The position numbers and the translations under genes are program-made. A stretch of 64,000 nucleotides of DNA, taken from contig NZ_BNJF01000008.1 in NCBI RefSeq assembly GCF_016587355.1, forward strand, positions 1 to 64,000. The letters are read 5' to 3'. Below the pieces are notes generated by a model, which was not told the origin of the DNA, searched no databases, and saw only the letters and a program-made list of their open reading frames with translations. Origin of the DNA: Ktedonospora formicarum. GTDB taxonomy: Bacteria > Chloroflexota > Ktedonobacteria > Ktedonobacterales > Ktedonobacteraceae. Position 1 is the first letter of the stretch. Each line of letters starts with the position of its first letter. This document shows positions 27,695 through 36,383 of this stretch, piece after piece.

Positions 27695-27838
27695 TCAGTT
27701 CGCGTGCCGGCTCGGGTCGTCGAACCCCAGCGGCATCCTGCCCTCCGACGCCTCCTGGGCGTCGTAGGTCTCCTCGACGGTTGCCGAGTCCTGGAGTTCC
27801 TGGGTCTCGATCTTCTCGTACTCAGGGCTCTCGGACAT
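27695..27838 (-). CDS. 47-aa acidic peptide gene carried by the 711-bp element
   Basis: MSESPEYEKIETQELQDSAT followed by VEETYDAQEASEGRMPLGFD and a DPSRHAN C-terminus. The start has GGAAGGAG seven bases upstream. Codons end almost always in G or C. The N-terminal 33 residues are acidic and leader-like; the C-terminal 14 residues after GR are short and compositionally different, which is the layout of a modified-peptide (RiPP) precursor. No maturation enzyme is present in the window, so a precursor role is speculation; a small regulatory or toxin-like protein is also possible. Confidence 0.6.
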   Translation of the reverse strand: MSESPEYEKIETQELQDSATVEETYDAQEASEGRMPLGFDDPSRHAN

Positions 27839-28258
27839 GCCTGTCTCCTTCCGACTTCATCCTGGACTTCCAGGGTGGGCACTTTGCCCAATCTCATCCA
27901 CACCTCGGAGAGGATGGCTGAGAAGACTTGGTATCATCAGAAACGCAGGAAGAGAACGAGCGTTCTCAACACGAGAACTGTGTTCGCTTCGTTTTCACGA
28001 AACGCCATACAAGCCCTTTATGACACGTCTGCAACAGACTTTTTGAGGTCGGAGCCATGCCTAAAGGGGCATGTTTTGGTGCCGTTCCTTGCGTCTGATC
28101 TAGGAGGTTCACTGGGGCTGCTGATCGATGGATCGCGCGCCAAAGGTTCTCAACCAAATGCGCCGCTGAGGAACGATACACAATCCAATGCAAAGAGTAT
28201 AGAAAATGAAATGCATAAATGAGGTATGTATCTGCGTGCAAAAAAACTTGCCGCACCC

Positions 28259-28267
28259 AAGGAGCGC
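28259..28267. repeat. 9-bp target-site duplication, right copy
   Basis: AAGGAGCGC immediately right of the inserted element; identical to 27539-27547. Confidence 0.9.
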
Positions 28268-29004
28268 TGCCGAGAAGCTCATGTGCCAGATTCGGTGACG
28301 TTTGCGACCAAGCCGGAGTTAGCGCAGCGCATGCTTGAACGAACCTTGGATGCTAGTCTTCCCATCGCCTGGGTTACAGGAGATACGGTCTATGGGAGTG
28401 CCCAGTTACTGCGGAAGGCTCTGGAGGATCGCCGACAGGCATATGCCCTGGCGGTAACCTGCAAAGAGCAGATAGAAGTGGGAAGCGTTCGCAAACGAGT
28501 AGATCAGTTTGTCCAGGCTCTTGCGAGAGGAGATTGGCAGGTATTGAGTGCAGGCGCAGGCAGCAAAGGCCCGCGCCTCTTCGTATGGACACGTATCGAG
28601 CTGGCAGCACCAGAGACCGAGGGGTGGCAGCGCTGGCTGTTAGTGCGACGCAGCTTAGAGAAGGGCGCGAAACCTGCGGAGATGGCCTATGTATTGATTT
28701 TTGCTCCCACTGGCACCTCTCTGGAGGAGATGGTCGAGGCGTTCGGCGCGCGTTGGACAGTGGAGCAGTGTTTTGAGGACGCCAAAGGAGAAGTGGGCCT
28801 GGGTGAGTACGAAGTGCATTCCTGGCATGGTTGGTTCCGTCACATCACGCTTTCAATGCTCGCCATGGCTTTTTTAACGGCCTTGCGAGTCACAGAAGAA
28901 GAAGCGGTGCTTAAAAAAAGCCTGGGCAGGTACTCCAAGGCCCCGAGCCAGAAGCCTCTGGCCCTGCCCAAATCAACCCATCTTCTGATCTTCCAGTGAT
29001 GGTT

Positions 29005-29244
29005 CCGTTATCCGAAACTTACCCAAATATGGACAAGCCATATTTCGCGTTCGGTTCCTGCTTCAACGAACAACTTGCCTGGATCTACCGGGTCTTACAG
29101 GATCTCCACAGGCGTGAATTCCGGTGTAACTCACCGTACGAGGAGTAATTATAGCAGAAATGAAGGACGAACGCAAGAGCAACAAATGCTAAAATGCTAA
29201 CGGAAAGAGATATTTGTCTACTCTTCAAGAAACTTGTTTTAACC
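29005..29244 (+). repeat. 240-bp dispersed repeat, copy 1
   Basis: Starts CCGTTATCCGAAACTTACCC and ends CTTGTTTTAACC. The reverse complement occurs at 39041-39272 with high identity. Both copies contain a short open frame ending in a stop (SETYPNMDKPYFAFGSCFNE), but the differences between copies change amino acids freely, so coding is doubtful. The first 33 bp also resemble 46625-46660. Confidence 0.8.
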
Positions 29245-29275
29245 CCATCTGGATGTCTCACATCCAGATGGGGTT
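29241..29275. terminator. Perfect hairpin, 15-bp arms
   Basis: AACCCCATCTGGATG, TCTCA loop, exact complement. It lies 36 bp beyond the stop of the 166-aa gene at 29311 and could terminate it on the minus strand, although no clear U-run follows. Confidence 0.5.
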
Positions 29276-29310
29276 CTGCTTATGAGAAAACAGGTAATCA
29301 AACAGGAGAA

Positions 29311-29811
29311 TTACCAAAAACCATCTTCATCCGACCCATCAATGAGCTGTAATACTAAGGAATCTTCATCAAAACGGATGGCATTTTTCTCTACAAGATA
29401 GTGAGTTGGAGCCTGGAGCAAATTCGTAGAACCATCCGAAGCGCGTAGCTGTTTCATCAAGCGCTCAATAGTCATTGCATTCTCTTGCTGCCCCCGTTTG
29501 ATCCACGCGACACGACAGAGAGCTCCCAAAGGATGTGCTTCAACAAGTCGCAGGAGAAGCGTCTCCAAGGTACCTCCTAGCGCACAAACCTCTGGTATGT
29601 CTTCTCCATGCTGTTCTTGCCATCTCAAAAGCGGCCCTTCGCAAAACCGGTGACACCAACGTTGAGCAGAGGAAGGGTCATGCCCAAGTCCAAGCAAGAA
29701 ATGGATATCCTGTAACGCTTGAAGATATCCTGCCAGATACCCGTCACGAAAATCCTGGGAAAGAGGCTCATCAAGCTCATCATGAACATGCACTTTTCCA
29801 TTAGCTTTCAT
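29311..29811 (-). CDS. Hypothetical protein, 166 aa
   Basis: Begins MKANGKVHVHDELDEPLSQD and ends DEDSLVLQLIDGSDEDGFW. Acidic, mixed helical composition, with no signal peptide, membrane segment or recognised domain. Open without damage and followed by a strong hairpin, so probably a real gene. Function unknown; its neighbours on the right are plasmid-like. Confidence 0.5.
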   Translation of the reverse strand: MKANGKVHVHDELDEPLSQDFRDGYLAGYLQALQDIHFLLGLGHDPSSAQRWCHRFCEGPLLRWQEQHGEDIPEVCALGGTLETLLLRLVEAHPLGALCRVAWIKRGQQENAMTIERLMKQLRASDGSTNLLQAPTHYLVEKNAIRFDEDSLVLQLIDGSDEDGFW

Positions 29812-29997
29812 TAATCTTTGCCCTCAGTAAAAACATTGAAACAACAGCGTTTTCTCTTGCTTCAACCATACGACAAAGATCTTCCCTGTAACTGCTCCAA
29901 TGAATGTGGGAAAACGTCTGCAAGCATCGCCTTCCTCCATCTTTTGTTGTTGCTGCTTCCTCCGTAGGTGCCTCAAGACCAGCTGGTCTTTTTGGTC

Positions 29998-31162
29998 TTA
30001 CCCCGCGTCCACAGCCAAGTTTGCGTCTTCGTCCGAGCCAGTACCGGAGACGGCTTGATCAACGAGCCCGATCAAGCGAAGGGCTTCTTGCAAGACATTG
30101 TGTCCAGCATTGTGATCGCGATCCTGGGGAACATGAACGTACGAGCAGGAGGGATTCTGACACACAAAGATGCGATCCTTGAGGCTCATCTCATCCCAGG
30201 TCCATCCACAGCCGTGGCAGGTCTTACTGGAAGGAAAGAAACGGTCGACCTTGATCACCTGTCCACCTTGCTGAGTGGCTTTGGCTTCCAGCAGACGCAC
30301 CAGCGCGCCCAGCGAAGCATCGGAGAACGCGCGCGCTAGACGTCGGTTTTTGAGCAATCCCTTGAGGTGCAGGTTCTCCACCCCGATGATTCCATAACTC
30401 TCTGCCAGCCTGGTCGTGAGTTTCTGAAGGACATCCTGGCGCAAGCAGACGATCTGGTAGTGCAGGCGTGCCACCTTTCTGCGCGCTTTGTCCCGATTCG
30501 CGCGATCCCATCTTCCGGCGATGGAGGCGTTTGTTGGCTTGGCGTAGCTTCTTGAGCGTGGTTGTGAGAAACGCTTGGTTCTCGACGTGCTCTCCCGTAC
30601 TCAAGGTTGCCAGACGGTTGAGTCCAACATCGATGCCCACCGCTGCCGCTTTCTCCATCGGGTTCGTGTCCGGGAGTTCGACCTGGATGGAAACAAACCA
30701 CCACTCGGCGGTTCTGGTGATGCGTGCCCCGAGGACTCTTCCCTGAAAGCGCAGATGCTCGGCCATATTGACCCATCCGAGCTTGGGCACCCAGAGGCGA
30801 TGATCTCTGATCTTGCATTGGTCGTTGGCGAGATAGAAGCTCGGCTTGCTGCGTTTCTTGCTCTTGAACTTCGGGCGGTGAGCCTTCCCCTCGAAGAACG
30901 CCGTAAAGGCTTTGCCCACATCGAGAAAGGGCTGGTCAGAGGCGTTCTTGGTCACATCCCACGTCCAGGGGAAGGATGCTCGTCGGATCGCGTTGAATTG
31001 CTTCTTGAGCTTGAGGGCAGTTGGTTGCTCCTGGGCTTCGTATTGCCGATTCCACTCAGCCAGCGCCCAATTCCACACGAAGCGAGCCACCCCTGCGGCG
31101 CGTGCAAGGGCGTTGGCCTGTTCTGAGGTGGGATGTAGTCTGATCTTATGGGCGCGAATCAT
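29998..31162 (-). pseudogene. IS605/OMEGA-type TnpB, frameshifted
   Basis: Start MIRAHKIRLHPTSEQANALA at 31162. RuvC residues are Asp in VGIDVGLNRLATL, Glu in GIIGVENLHLKG and Asp in PQDRDHNAGHN. The frame breaks near 30510 (RRKMGSRESG), where the natural sequence (WDRANRDKARRKVARLHYQI) is in another frame that runs to 29998. The zinc ribbon is odd: CHGCG, then CQNPSCSYVHV before DRD, so spacing of the second pair is longer than usual. TnpB is an RNA-guided nuclease whose guide RNA normally covers the element's 3' end (here below 30000), where AAGACCAGCTGGTCTT forms a hairpin. Confidence 0.8.
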
Positions 31163-31210
31163 GCGGTTCTGCTCTTTCTCCTGCCTGTTAGTTTCATTAT
31201 TGTAGAGCAA

Positions 31211-31663
31211 ATGTTCTCATCTGTCAAGCAGCCCGAAAGCGTGGCGCCTTGCACATGATTGATCCCTTTTCCTACTTTTTCGGAAACAGTTGCATTCTCT
31301 TTTCCCTCTTCCTTCATCACCGCAAAAGAAGCAGAAGAACAGCCATACAACCTCATGCCTACCATACGCATGAATGCATAGGACAACGATGCACCTTCTC
31401 ATCAATGCGTTAAGGTTTTCAAACGCCTAAGGACAACTTTGCAAAGATCTCTGCTTCTAGTCCGCTCATGTAGCTCACCACGAACCGAATTTGCAGTTTA
31501 ACATATACGTAAATGGGAAGAGGCCCTCTGAAAGAAGAGAAGATGTATATCACCTCTCTATGCTATGTCCATCTCCAATTTTCTACATCTTCTCAAGAAG
31601 AGACTATACCTGGCATCCTCTAAAATCACTGATCTCTAGTACTTCTTCCTCAACGTCCTACAA
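31211..31663. other. Intergenic, no gene seen
   Basis: About 450 bp between the tnpB remnant and the terminator of the sigma operon. Only short unsupported frames. Confidence 0.45.
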
Positions 31664-31706
31664 GAAAAAGCTGTGCAGTACGTATTTAGTACTGCACAGC
31701 TTTTTC
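31664..31706 (-). terminator. Intrinsic terminator of the sigma-factor operon
   Basis: GAAAAAGCTGTGCAGTAC, 7-nt loop and exact complement; on the minus strand the stem ends in TTTTTC. It lies just past the stop of 31717-32712 and can work in both directions. Confidence 0.85.
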
Positions 31707-31716
31707 TCGCTCTCAT

Positions 31717-32712
31717 TCAGGCAGGTTGTACCGCTTCAACGGTTGCCGCATCCAGCGCATAGTTGCTCACAAGCCAGCCCGTCCCTCCCATTGGAGCATC
31801 AGCCCCCTGGGTCGCCTGATCCACTTTTAGCAAGAGCACTTCCATGTTGTGCTCTGTCGCCACTTTTCCCTCAGTGGGAGAGGTCGTGAAGGTGCTCTGA
31901 TACAATTGAAAAGCGATCTGTATGATAGCCACCTGTTGACGATCATGTTGGTATTTTTGAATTAAGGCATTCTCATTCACTACTTGTTGCACCAAATGTT
32001 GTTTTTGGACCCGGTCGTAGAGCTCGTTATTGGCTGCGCGAACATCATTGTGTTGAAAGCGAAATTTAGCTGCTGGCGTCAACAGAGGGACGGAGGCAGT
32101 AAAGGTGCCTCCATGATGATCTCTGTTTCCAGCTGACCGATAATCCAACGTCATTTCTTGATCAACAAAAGCAAGTGCCGTTCGCATAGCGAGGACCCCA
32201 TCAGCAGCGCTTAAATCCCACCCTTGGGGAAGGATGATATCCCCCCCATTGATATACAATGGAGGTGGTGTGGGAGGAGGTGGCGTTGGTGTAGCACGAG
32301 CAGGTGGTTGCGTCGTTGGCGTACTCTGGCTCATTGGAGATGAGGTGACTCTCGTTGGAGCAATTATTTGGACTGGCGCGGCAAATGCCACTGCCGCTAT
32401 CCCAACAAGGCAGAATGCCACGAGCACCAGGGCAACCAACGTTTTTGTCGCCACATGGGGCTTACGAGCCTTTGGCACAGAGGCGGCAGGGGCTGACGGC
32501 TGTGAAGGAGTAGGATTGGAAATGCGCTCTGGCTGTGTCAGAGGAACGTTCACCACATCCATTCTTTCCTCCTTTTGACCGAATGCACGTTCCCCAAATA
32601 GTGGAGCCACTGGCGCAGGAGAGAGAGAGGGAAGTGGTCCAGAATACAGATTCCCCACACCGCCTACCTCATCATCACGCAACACAAAGGGATGCTCATC
32701 AAAGTTCTTCAT
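31717..32712 (-). CDS. Single-pass membrane protein with proline-rich linker
   Basis: 331 residues. A cytoplasmic N-terminal 90 residues (acidic, then proline-rich) is followed by one membrane helix (TLVALVLVAFCLVGIAAVAF), a TP-rich linker (TPTPPPPTPPPLY) and an extracytoplasmic domain of about 180 residues without recognised motifs. Its start overlaps the stop of the receiver-like gene by 4 bases, and a strong terminator follows, so it is the last gene of a three-gene operon with a sigma factor. An anti-sigma-like or surface sensor role is conceivable but there is no recognisable anti-sigma domain. Confidence 0.65.
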   Translation of the reverse strand: MKNFDEHPFVLRDDEVGGVGNLYSGPLPSLSPAPVAPLFGERAFGQKEERMDVVNVPLTQPERISNPTPSQPSAPAASVPKARKPHVATKTLVALVLVAFCLVGIAAVAFAAPVQIIAPTRVTSSPMSQSTPTTQPPARATPTPPPPTPPPLYINGGDIILPQGWDLSAADGVLAMRTALAFVDQEMTLDYRSAGNRDHHGGTFTASVPLLTPAAKFRFQHNDVRAANNELYDRVQKQHLVQQVVNENALIQKYQHDRQQVAIIQIAFQLYQSTFTTSPTEGKVATEHNMEVLLLKVDQATQGADAPMGGTGWLVSNYALDAATVEAVQPA

Positions 32713-33197
32713 AAGACCTCCTTGGCGAAGACAGTATAAGGACCTCCCTCACAGGAAAGAGAGGGAATATGATCAATATCCTGTTTTGACCGTTGGGGAA
32801 GATAGGTATTGAGCGCATCCTGGCATGCTTGTGTCTGAAAGGGCTTTGAGAGCAGATGCACATGAAGCCCTTCAAGGCGAAGCACCATGCAGGCAAACAT
32901 CTGTTGCACTCCCTGCATTCCCACCTGCCATCCATACAGAAGAATGGAGGTGCCTGGCATCCACACATGAAAGATTTTGAGCATGGTCATTGTCTCTCGC
33001 AGAGCTGCATCTCTCTGCCATTCCCAGATCAGCAACTGGGGATTGGGCGCCTTCCACCTGGAACAGGTTTGCAGAAGCGTGTTGGCTGGCACGAGCAATG
33101 GGGCAACACCTTCCCGTCGCAGGGTAGTTGCAAAGAGCTTCGCAGTGAGTGGAGAACCAACCACAAACGCAATGGGAGTCTCAGAAGAAATCAGCAT
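32709..33197 (-). CDS. Receiver-like protein lacking the phospho-Asp
   Basis: 162 residues. The alternating strand/helix pattern (PIAFVVGSPLTAKLFATTLR, PQLLIWEWQRD, TSILLYGW) resembles a response-regulator receiver fold, but the position of the phosphorylated Asp reads WEW. It overlaps the sigma-factor gene by 17 bases and the membrane-protein gene by 4, so all three are co-translated. Fold assignment is a pattern judgement only. Confidence 0.45.
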   Translation of the reverse strand: MLISSETPIAFVVGSPLTAKLFATTLRREGVAPLLVPANTLLQTCSRWKAPNPQLLIWEWQRDAALRETMTMLKIFHVWMPGTSILLYGWQVGMQGVQQMFACMVLRLEGLHVHLLSKPFQTQACQDALNTYLPQRSKQDIDHIPSLSCEGGPYTVFAKEVL

Positions 33198-34128
33198 AGT
33201 GTATCTCCTGTCCGGCTGCCTGCATGACCTGCACCTGTTTCTGTACCTTCTTTATCGCTCGCAGTTCAATTTGTCTGATCGCTTCATGGCTCAGGCCCAG
33301 CAGCGCTCCTATGTGGGCATAGCTCTGCTCGCACCGGTCAGGCTCTTGCTCTTTTGAGAGAAGCGATTCTAACGTCCCTTGCTTCAAAGAGGAAGAAAGC
33401 CCATAACGAAGACATAAGATGAAGCATTCTCGCTTCGTCAGCTCAGATTGCGTAAACAGCTTCCTTAACATATGGAGCTGCGTGTCACGAATACACTGCT
33501 CTTCTGGAGTCAGTTCTTGATCCTCTATATCAAGCGAGCACGTATCGACGCTGATCACCTGAGACTCCGCAACCTCATAGGCAGTCATCAGATTCGCCAG
33601 CGACTGATCATGCTTGCCTGGTTCTCTTGAGGTTTCCAGGAGGTGTCTGGCAAGCTTGAAACGCTCCTGAAGGTAAATTGGAATACGAACTTTGTGTATC
33701 TGTCTGGCGAGTTCGCGGCAAATATATTGCCGTATCCAATAGGTCGCATAGGTGCTCAAGCGATACCCCTTCTTATAATCAAACTTTTCGACAGCATGGA
33801 TCAATCCAAGATTCCCTTCCTGGATCAAATCCATCATTTCTACGCCAAACCCTCGATACTTATACGCGATACTGCGTACTAAACGCAAGTTGCACTCAAT
33901 CAGTCGTTGTTTAGCCTGCTGCATATGAGCCCCACCAAGAGCAAGGGAAGAAGCTGACGGAAACGGCATATGCTTCCTCTCATGCTCGGCTTCAGATTCT
34001 TGCTCCATGCACTGAGCAAGCTCAATAACCTCTTGTGATGAAAGCAAGGGATAGCTCGCGATCTCATGGCTGTAGAGTTGATGAGGATCGCATGCCAGCA
34101 CATCAGATTCCAGAAGCGTTGTTGACAT
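33181..34128 (-). CDS. Sigma-70-family RNA polymerase sigma factor
   Basis: 315 residues from MSTTLLESDVLACDP (ATG 34128). Region 1.2 (SSQEVIELAQ), region 2 (NLRLVRSIAYKYRGFGVEMM, DLIQEGNLGLIHAVEKFDY, RLSTYATYWIRQYI), region 3 and region 4 (HIGALLGLSHEAIRQIELRA) are all present, so it is a group 2/3-like alternative sigma factor rather than ECF. First gene of an operon with a receiver-like and a membrane protein. The plasmid-like surroundings suggest it may transcribe genes of its own replicon. Confidence 0.9.
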   Translation of the reverse strand: MSTTLLESDVLACDPHQLYSHEIASYPLLSSQEVIELAQCMEQESEAEHERKHMPFPSASSLALGGAHMQQAKQRLIECNLRLVRSIAYKYRGFGVEMMDLIQEGNLGLIHAVEKFDYKKGYRLSTYATYWIRQYICRELARQIHKVRIPIYLQERFKLARHLLETSREPGKHDQSLANLMTAYEVAESQVISVDTCSLDIEDQELTPEEQCIRDTQLHMLRKLFTQSELTKRECFILCLRYGLSSSLKQGTLESLLSKEQEPDRCEQSYAHIGALLGLSHEAIRQIELRAIKKVQKQVQVMQAAGQEIHYADFF

Positions 34129-34661
34129 AGCACAGTTCTTTCTTTTAAAGGAGGAGTAAATTTCTACTCTAGTTGTAGCTTGCCTCTCTTTCCTGCTTCT
34201 CCACTGCCTCTGCAATCATATGAGATGACTCTCTACTCCTCATGTAAGGGGAAAATACCCATATGTAGCCACAACACATCCAGGATAGAGGGATTAGAGG
34301 AAACGAAACACAGGAAAAATGAAAATTTGTGGCGAAAATTCATGGAGGAACAAAAATCGTGCTCGAAGGGCAAGCAGCCAAGAGAGGTAAGGGAGGAGAG
34401 GTGGTACAAGCATCACCTCATCAAAAAAAAATTGAGGAGACGCCTTCAACCATGCTGAGAAAGAGAGACCCACCGGAATCATTGTCCTGCTCATACAGAA
34501 GACGTAGTATAAGCAATTCATTTCTCTTGTATAAGTATGTGTATTCTACATCTTCACCAGAGAGGAAGGCTCTCAGACAAAGGTCTCTTCAACAACAAAT
34601 AGGAACATCTTATCACGATTTAAATATATAAACACTATTCATATGTATAATCGCCTGCTTT
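34129..34661. other. Upstream region of the sigma operon
   Basis: About 530 bp, A-rich, without a convincing gene on either strand. A promoter for the sigma operon is expected here; none is obvious. Confidence 0.4.
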
Positions 34662-34934
34662 TCATCCTTCTTCAGAGAAATACTGTTCTGCAGGTACCAA
34701 AAACACTACCTGCCGATTCCCAATCTCAACACCTTCATACAATCGAACAAGGTGTGTTTGCGTCTCAATCTCCCCAATGGGAGATCCACCTCCCACACGC
34801 GAGAAGCGCACCCACTGAACTCCTTGCGCGGCGAAAGCCTCTAAATAGGCCACTTCCCAGGGGACAGAGAAGTGGGCTATGATAGTTTCCTGACTGACCA
34901 GTAATCGCATACTACCGTTCTGTCTCACCTTCAT
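34662..34934 (-). CDS. Hypothetical protein, 90 aa or less
   Basis: Begins MKVRQNGSMRLLVSQETIIA; the second ATG (34910) with AAGGTGAG upstream gives 82 residues. The centre reads VQWVRFSRVGGGSPIGEIET. No recognised domain. It lies between the plasmid-like initiator gene and the sigma operon, same strand. Confidence 0.4.
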   Translation of the reverse strand: MKVRQNGSMRLLVSQETIIAHFSVPWEVAYLEAFAAQGVQWVRFSRVGGGSPIGEIETQTHLVRLYEGVEIGNRQVVFLVPAEQYFSEEG

Positions 34935-35323
34935 CCGAGAAACAAATAGCCACTCATTCTCTTATTGTATCGCATTCTGGCTAGAGAACAGAAACGCCTC
35001 CTCCCTCGTAGCAAAACAATTGTAATGCGCAGGCTAGGCAAAAGGTGGTGAAGTTCTGCTAGTTGGCGAGGTTGATCCGCTGGTCGCGTTTGGCAGGCAG
35101 TCGTGAGCGATTACCATTCTCACACCGGCATTTGAGCAAATCAACACTATCAGTTAGGCTACGATTCTGGAAGAACATGTTCAACGCACTTCGCTCTGTG
35201 GTGAGTGTCCAAGCACTCTTCTGCTACCCTATGCATTCCATTGGCATCGGCAAGGCACATATGTAGTTCAGGCGGCAATTGTGAGATCTCTTGGATGGGT
35301 ACCATCTTCTTCTTCCCAACATA
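34935..35323. other. Intergenic, no gene seen
   Basis: About 390 bp downstream of the initiator-like gene. No supported gene, terminator or repeat. Confidence 0.4.
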
Positions 35324-36207
35324 TCAAAGATATTCAGCACCTTCCTCCATCAACTTGCGAAAAACCTTATAGGCGTTCAGGTCTGTCTGCTCCAGATAAT
35401 ACAATTTCCATTGGTTCACCGAGGCAAATGCTACTGGTATCCCTTCAATCGTGACGTCAATGACATAGGCCTCCATGTGAGTGCCACGAACATTATAGGC
35501 TCGTGGAGTTGGTGCGATGTTGAAGCACGTTCGTCCCACGTTTGCCTCAATCTCAGCCGCCTGAGATCGCACCTGTGCTAATAACGTGGTTGATTCTTCA
35601 TATCCCATCCATTGTGGTGGGGTCTGGGGTTCTCTTTCCTGTCCTTGCTCCCAGCTAGCTTCTTTTCTTTCCCCAAGATGCTCCTCATTCGCTTTCTTCT
35701 CGACACTCGGTAATGGCATCGCTTGTAAGATGTCAGGATGCTGCCGAAGCTCTTTGATCATCATTTCAAGGGGCCACCGCTCAAATTGGGCTACAAGACG
35801 CTGTATATCCCAGGGGATACCCGGCATCCTCAGTGTTTTTCCCTCAGCATAAGCCTGAGTATATACTTGGCATGCCTGGTCATACGTTCCAAGCGCTCCC
35901 CATGCCTTCACCATTGCATTGTAATATTTGCCAGGTGATTGTATACGGGAATGAGAGGAGGAGCGTTGCTGCTCTAAATACAAGAAGGCTGCAAGGACTG
36001 TTTTATATCCAAAGCGGTTGATATATGCACGATAGTTTGCGAGATTGCGCTGATGTCCTTCTATGACCTGAGCAAACACACGAGATGCCTGGCTCACCTG
36101 GATACCCATAGGGTCTTGCGAAGATGCTAAAGAAAAAGGGGAACTCTCAACGTTATCGTTACTATATGTAATAGTATTATTATATTTTCTAGAAACGTTA
36201 AACGTTC

Positions 36208-36350
36208 GCGAATTCCCCTCCTCCCGCCCAATTGGGGAATTTCGCTCCTCATATGGGGAATTCACGAAGGGAGAAGGGACATTTGAGCACGACGCTTGTT
36301 GTTCTTCCGTCTCAGTGAAATGCCCTTCTTCTCGCGAAATGGGAAATTCC
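36208..36350. repeat. Iteron-like GGGGAATT repeats, first cluster
   Basis: GCGAATTCCCC at 36208, GGGGAATTTCGC at 36234, GGGGAATTCAC at 36255 and GGGAAATTCC at 36341, in both orientations. They lie inside the initiator-like gene and encode its GNS/NSP units. Four more copies are on the other side of the IS3 element. Confidence 0.6.
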
Positions 36351-36383
36351 GAAATAGCCTCTCTTTTTGCGTGTGAGGAGCAT

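Larger units (their letters stand above)
27548..28258. mobile_element. 711-bp non-autonomous element with cargo gene
   Basis: Terminal inverted repeats GGGTACGGCAAGTTTTTTTG (left) and GGGTGCGGCAAGTTTTTTTG (right, read inward) differ at one base. It is flanked by perfect 9-bp direct repeats. There is no transposase inside; the only credible gene is a 47-aa G+C-rich frame on the minus strand. It must be mobilised in trans by a DDE transposase that makes 9-bp duplications. Which one is unknown. Confidence 0.85.
27050..28999 (+). pseudogene. IS701-family transposase, nonsense codon and 711-bp insertion
   Basis: ATG 27050 has AAAGGAG upstream. The frame reads MPLYASSALPEEVW, meets a TGA at 27182-27184, then continues in the same frame through ERKNGWQVAEAVG and VVVIDETGFLKKGS to WVEDKER at 27547. 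The insertion 27548-28258 follows. The transposase resumes in frame at 28268 (CREAHVPDS, then WVTGDTVYG and FEDAKGEVGLGEYEVHSW). Removing the insertion and one 9-bp repeat restores a 409-codon frame exactly. The first catalytic Asp (IDETGF) and the Glu region are conserved. It is dead because of both the stop and the insertion. Confidence 0.9.

Noticed and set aside
29005..29148. Small protein SETYPNMDKPYFAFGSCFNE in both repeat copies
   Set aside because: Copy differences are mostly amino-acid changing (Leu/Arg, Arg/Gln, Glu/Lys) and there is no ribosome-binding site, so it is more likely non-coding.
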